Shown piece by piece: positions 61,006 through 64,000 of a stretch of DNA of 64,000 nucleotides. A program made the translations under genes and the position numbers. The notes beneath the pieces are model-generated. The model had not been told where the DNA came from, searched no databases, and saw nothing but the letters and a program-made list of their open reading frames with translations. The stretch is from Nannochloropsis salina CCMP1776 (lineage: Eukaryota > Sar > Eustigmatophyceae > Eustigmatales > Monodopsidaceae). The stretch's first letter is position 1; every line of letters starts with the position of its first letter. The stretch covers positions 854,230 through 918,229 of the forward strand of contig SDOX01000021.1 of assembly GCA_004565275.1 (NCBI GenBank), read 5' to 3'.

Positions 61006-62664
61006 CTATTTCTTGGCCCGGATAACGCGCTTTATTTCCGGGAATTTCAAGGGTAAGAGCAGCTCGACCACGGCCTCTTCCTTCCCCTTCTTTCTAGGCC
61101 GACCCGCCTCCTCCCCGTCCCCGCCCGCAAGGCCAGCCCCTTTCTCTGTGCGGCCAAATACCTTGCGGACCGTGGCTCCGGTCTCCCGGAAGAGCGTGGT
61201 GCACTCCCCAAGGCTCATCCTGAGCGCCTCCGCCACCCGGGTCGCCGAGGCCCGGAAGCCGCTCACCACCAGGCAAAGGACGAGCATGTGAAGCAGCAGC
61301 TTGTCCGTCAGCGCCTTGGTCCGCGTGTGCCGAACCTGCCTCCCCTCTTGGCCGTACGAGCCCCCTTCCGCGCCCGTTCCCCTGCCCCCCTCGGTCTCGA
61401 AAAAGTGCTCGAGGAGCACCATCGCCACTGTGCGGTCCACGTCGCCCAGGCCCAGGGCGGAGGACAAGCCCTTTGCCCCCCCTCTCAGGGATGGGGGCAG
61501 GCGATAGAGCTCGAAGAGGTGCCTGAGGAGCAACAGCTGGCACATGTGCTCTTGGCGGAGGTCCCTCTCGCCCCCCACAGCCTCGCCCCCTACCCAGCTT
61601 GTCCTTTTGACGATCGCCGGCGTGGGCATCGGCGCTCTCTCGATGAGCTCCAGCACCAGTGGCGGCCACGGCTGAAATTTGTCGACAATTGCCTCCCGCG
61701 CCAACGCCTCGTATCCACCCAGGCCCTCCCCCGAGCTCCCCCCCCCCAGCCCCTCCCCCGCTCGCCCAGCCGCCTCCTCCAGGATAGCCTCCAGCTCCCT
61801 TGCAATGCTATCCCACACTTCTTCTCCGCCCAGCATCTGCCGCGGCCGATAAACCCGCTCCACCGCGCGGGCGTGAGGGTCGAAGGGCGGCAAGAGCGCC
61901 GCCCTCGAGGCCTCTGCCGGCGTCATGGCCTGGGTTGACATTTCCTGCTGCACTTCCTTGAGAGACTCCGTCAAAAAACTGCCAAGTGCATTCATCCCTA
62001 CTACACCCCTGGCATTGATCCGATTTTCTTCCTGCGACTGCATCACCCGTTGCTTTTTCTTGGTTCCGAATGTCTGTACCAGAGACTTACGCCGGTCTGC
62101 GTACCCCGTGTACTCGGCTGCCTCCTCTCCCTCATTTAGCCCCCTTTCCACTTCCTTTTCCTTATCAGGACTGGCTAAGGATTCCTCTAACTCGCCTTGG
62201 GCGTTGCGGTTGCGGACGTTTTGACTCAATGCTACAAGGGCCTCCACTGGATACAAGACTACTTCTTGTGCACTCTTCTTGTAGACGCCCACCATATAAC
62301 GCGCCGCAGTCTTACGTGCCACAGCCGGCTGCTCTGCCGAGTAGGCTATATGCGGAGTTTCCCCCGCGATCCGCAAGCGCCGGCGTCGCTGTCCTCCTTT
62401 CGAGTCTGTAGCCCGACAACGGATGGCTAGGCTCTCGGGATGCCGAGGCTCACCATGCGGGAAACTCACCAGCACAGGCGGCACAAGCAATGGATTTGCA
62501 TTTACTTGCTCCTCACTGTTGGCTGACACAATCTTTTCGGCCAGTCGGACGTTGACCTTGATACGCTTTGCTTCCTTCCTGCTGCTTTTAACCCGTGCCG
62601 CAGACGCGTCCTCGTTGGTGATGCTTTTCTCGTTCTTGCGTTTCTTTTTCCCTGAGCTGCCCAT
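61006..62664 (-). CDS. RPA49: RNA polymerase I subunit RPA49
   Basis: 552 aa, single exon. A49, with A34.5, helps Pol I clear promoters and stay on rDNA. The N-terminal third has the dimerisation-type block: VLVSFPHGEPRHPES, AARYMVGVYKK and VVLYPVEALVALSQNVRN. The family signature RRKSLVQTFGTKKKQRVMQS and ENRINA follow at about residues 190-215. The rest carries the tandem winged-helix region with a Gly-rich linker; late in it VAEALRMSLGECTTLFRETG fits the second winged helix. Longer than human and yeast proteins (about 415-420 aa) owing to basic N-terminal and Gly/Glu-rich inserts. Head-to-head with the Nup50-like gene. Confidence 0.88.
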   Translation of the reverse strand: MGSSGKKKRKNEKSITNEDASAARVKSSRKEAKRIKVNVRLAEKIVSANSEEQVNANPLLVPPVLVSFPHGEPRHPESLAIRCRATDSKGGQRRRRLRIAGETPHIAYSAEQPAVARKTAARYMVGVYKKSAQEVVLYPVEALVALSQNVRNRNAQGELEESLASPDKEKEVERGLNEGEEAAEYTGYADRRKSLVQTFGTKKKQRVMQSQEENRINARGVVGMNALGSFLTESLKEVQQEMSTQAMTPAEASRAALLPPFDPHARAVERVYRPRQMLGGEEVWDSIARELEAILEEAAGRAGEGLGGGSSGEGLGGYEALAREAIVDKFQPWPPLVLELIERAPMPTPAIVKRTSWVGGEAVGGERDLRQEHMCQLLLLRHLFELYRLPPSLRGGAKGLSSALGLGDVDRTVAMVLLEHFFETEGGRGTGAEGGSYGQEGRQVRHTRTKALTDKLLLHMLVLCLVVSGFRASATRVAEALRMSLGECTTLFRETGATVRKVFGRTEKGAGLAGGDGEEAGRPRKKGKEEAVVELLLPLKFPEIKRVIRAKK

Positions 62665-63090
62665 GGGACAATGTCGATTGAACTTTCAAACCTTACTTGA
62701 AGTGCTATACTATGCGAAAAGAAATAAAAGTACGTGAACGCTGAGCGTGGTACACTCGGTCGTGGAGGGGTGCGAGGGTCAGGAGGTCACCAGCCGGGGT
62801 ACTGTACCAGTTGGAATGCCGACGGCGACACGCCCGCGACGGGGAATGTAGCTTGGCGCGTTGTGGAGCCACAGACAGGGAGGGCGCAAAGAACATGGCA
62901 GTGTTGTACACTGTCGACCAAATGCTTTACGTGGGACACTTATTTTACATTCCATGACTTGATTTTACCCTACATCGACAGGCAACTGGCTTCTAGGGCG
63001 CGCACCCACTGGGGAAAAACCTCGAGGAGGAGGTCAAAGCTTCCTTGCGAAAGAAAACAGGGAAGAAATATAAGGCTTTGAAAAGAAAGT
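62665..63090. promoter_or_regulatory. Divergent 5' region, RPA49 and Nup50-like genes
   Basis: 426 bp between opposing ATGs. Nothing specific seen. Confidence 0.4.
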
Positions 63091-64000
63091 ATGACCGCGA
63101 CAAACAGCCTTTCGACAACAGATCCTGCAACGCCTGCGCTTTCTCACGACACGGAAACGCCGGGGGAGACGGACACGTCGACATCGAAAGAAGGGAAAAG
63201 GCCGTCCCTCCCCACGTCCGCCGCCAAGAAGAAACGCAGTGCAGGGGATGACTGGGCGAAGTGCAAGGACGACGTGAGCGGCAGTGAGGACGGAGAGGCC
63301 GAGGAAGGAGGGTCGGGCACCGCCGATTTCCGTAGGGCAGATGAGGAGGTGCTGAGCAAAAGGCGAATTGTCAAGGCACGTCGGCCCCCCTCAATGGGCA
63401 GTGACGCTCCTTCCTCGCAAGCAGCCACGGACGAGGTGCCCACAGCACCCAATCCTTTCGCGAATGTTTCTTTGACAAATGTCAAGCCCCCAGCCAGCAC
63501 CGGCACAGGCATCTTCGGCAGTGGCTTCCCGACCGTCAGTGCGACTGCCATGCGTCCCTCCGCGGGGGCCTCGGAATTGGGCGATGCTACCGCACTAGGC
63601 AGTATTACGCGTCCAGGGAGCGGTCCTGGCCTGGGGTCGGTACCCGCGGGTTTCGCTGCGTACACGCTGAACCCGTTCAAAGACGCGGCCCCGCCAGTTG
63701 GGGCCGGTAGTTTCGCCACCTCGCCCTCGAAGCGGAAGCCTCCAAGTGAGCTAGGAGGCTCCGAGGGGGGAGCGCAGTCGCAGTTCGGCAAGTCTGTAGC
63801 GAGCGCAGGGGAGGGTGCAGGACACGAGGAGGGCGGGGGCGGTGCCGGGGAGGTCGGAGATGAGGACGTGGAGGCCGAGCCGAACGTTACCTTCGACGTG
63901 CCCCGGGTGCAAGGTCTGAAGGACTCGTCGTACAAGCCTCTGACGGGCGAGGAGGGTGAAACGTGCGTGTTGCAGCTACGCTCGAAGCTGTACCGGCTGA
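63091..64000 (+). CDS. Nup50/RanBP-like nucleoporin, partial at right edge
   Basis: The frame opens with the ATG at 63091 and stays open to base 64000 (303 codons plus one base). The N-terminal part has KKKRSAGDDW and SKRRIVKARR, an importin-alpha-type basic patch as in Nup50, followed by Pro/Gly/Ser-rich sequence with NPFANVSL and LNPFKDAA repeats. The last residues, EEGETCVLQLRSKLYRL, are the start of a Ran-binding domain (EEGE...xxxRaKLYRF). So the complete protein should bind RanGTP and aid cargo release at the nuclear pore. RanBP3 is an alternative identity. A minus-strand frame across the same stretch (63144-63935) is a shadow. Confidence 0.8.
   Translation, partial: MTATNSLSTTDPATPALSHDTETPGETDTSTSKEGKRPSLPTSAAKKKRSAGDDWAKCKDDVSGSEDGEAEEGGSGTADFRRADEEVLSKRRIVKARRPPSMGSDAPSSQAATDEVPTAPNPFANVSLTNVKPPASTGTGIFGSGFPTVSATAMRPSAGASELGDATALGSITRPGSGPGLGSVPAGFAAYTLNPFKDAAPPVGAGSFATSPSKRKPPSELGGSEGGAQSQFGKSVASAGEGAGHEEGGGGAGEVGDEDVEAEPNVTFDVPRVQGLKDSSYKPLTGEEGETCVLQLRSKLYRL

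Overview
The window reads as a compact nuclear chromosome segment of a microalga with a red-type secondary plastid, most likely a eustigmatophyte stramenopile close to Nannochloropsis/Microchloropsis. The basis is inference: about 30 protein genes in 64 kb, GC-rich coding sequence with long antisense shadow frames, short GT-AG introns, and several N-termini made of a signal peptide followed by a small-residue/Phe cleavage motif (clearest in the HCF136 homologue, ASA then F), which is how such algae address proteins to the plastid. No rRNA, tRNA, CRISPR array, retrovirus-like or other viral element was recognised.

Layout, left to right: PCIF1-like cap methyltransferase (+, may begin before base 1), isochorismatase-fold hydrolase (-), SelH/Rdx redox protein (+, four exons), wax ester synthase/DGAT (+), cardiolipin synthase-like (-), HCF136/Ycf48 PSII assembly factor (-), PHD-AWS-SET histone methyltransferase (+), LRR protein (-), PX-like protein (+), NOP16 (+), plastid-type unknown (-), SMARCAL1-like helicase (+), AATF/BFR2 (+), TSR3 (-), PEN-2 (+), RetSat/CRTISO-like oxidoreductase (-), PDZ-TBC RabGAP (+), CapA-like protein (-), S28 peptidase (+), NTF2-like membrane protein (-), DUF4079 protein (+), FAD4/Kua-like desaturase (+), Rab5-like GTPase (-), chorismate mutase (+), DUF3082-like protein (-), FtsH (+), a roughly 3 kb gene-free, AT-richer stretch, GPR180/TMEM145-like receptor (-), GatC (+), RPA49 (-), and a Nup50/RanBP-like gene (+) that runs off the right edge.

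Gene order is close to strictly alternating: most neighbours are head-to-head with a short shared 5' region or tail-to-tail with almost no space, and PEN-2 and the RetSat-like frame overlap at their 3' ends. Functional groups recur without forming operons: ribosome biogenesis (NOP16, AATF/BFR2, TSR3, RPA49), plastid function (HCF136, DUF4079, DUF3082, FAD4-like, FtsH, GatC, chorismate mutase), lipid metabolism (WS/DGAT, cardiolipin synthase, FAD4-like) and membrane traffic (Rab5, PDZ-TBC, PX-like).

Several genes become whole only after splicing that I derived by hand from GT-AG sites and reading-frame phase: SelH, HCF136 exon 1, the SET gene's last exon, NOP16 exon 2, the PDZ-TBC join, CapA, DUF4079 (with an 11-nt microexon), Rab5, FtsH (five exons) and GPR180. 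AATF and SMARCAL1 each need a very short intron (49 and 50 nt) or a sequence correction. All family names come from remembered family signatures, not from a database search.
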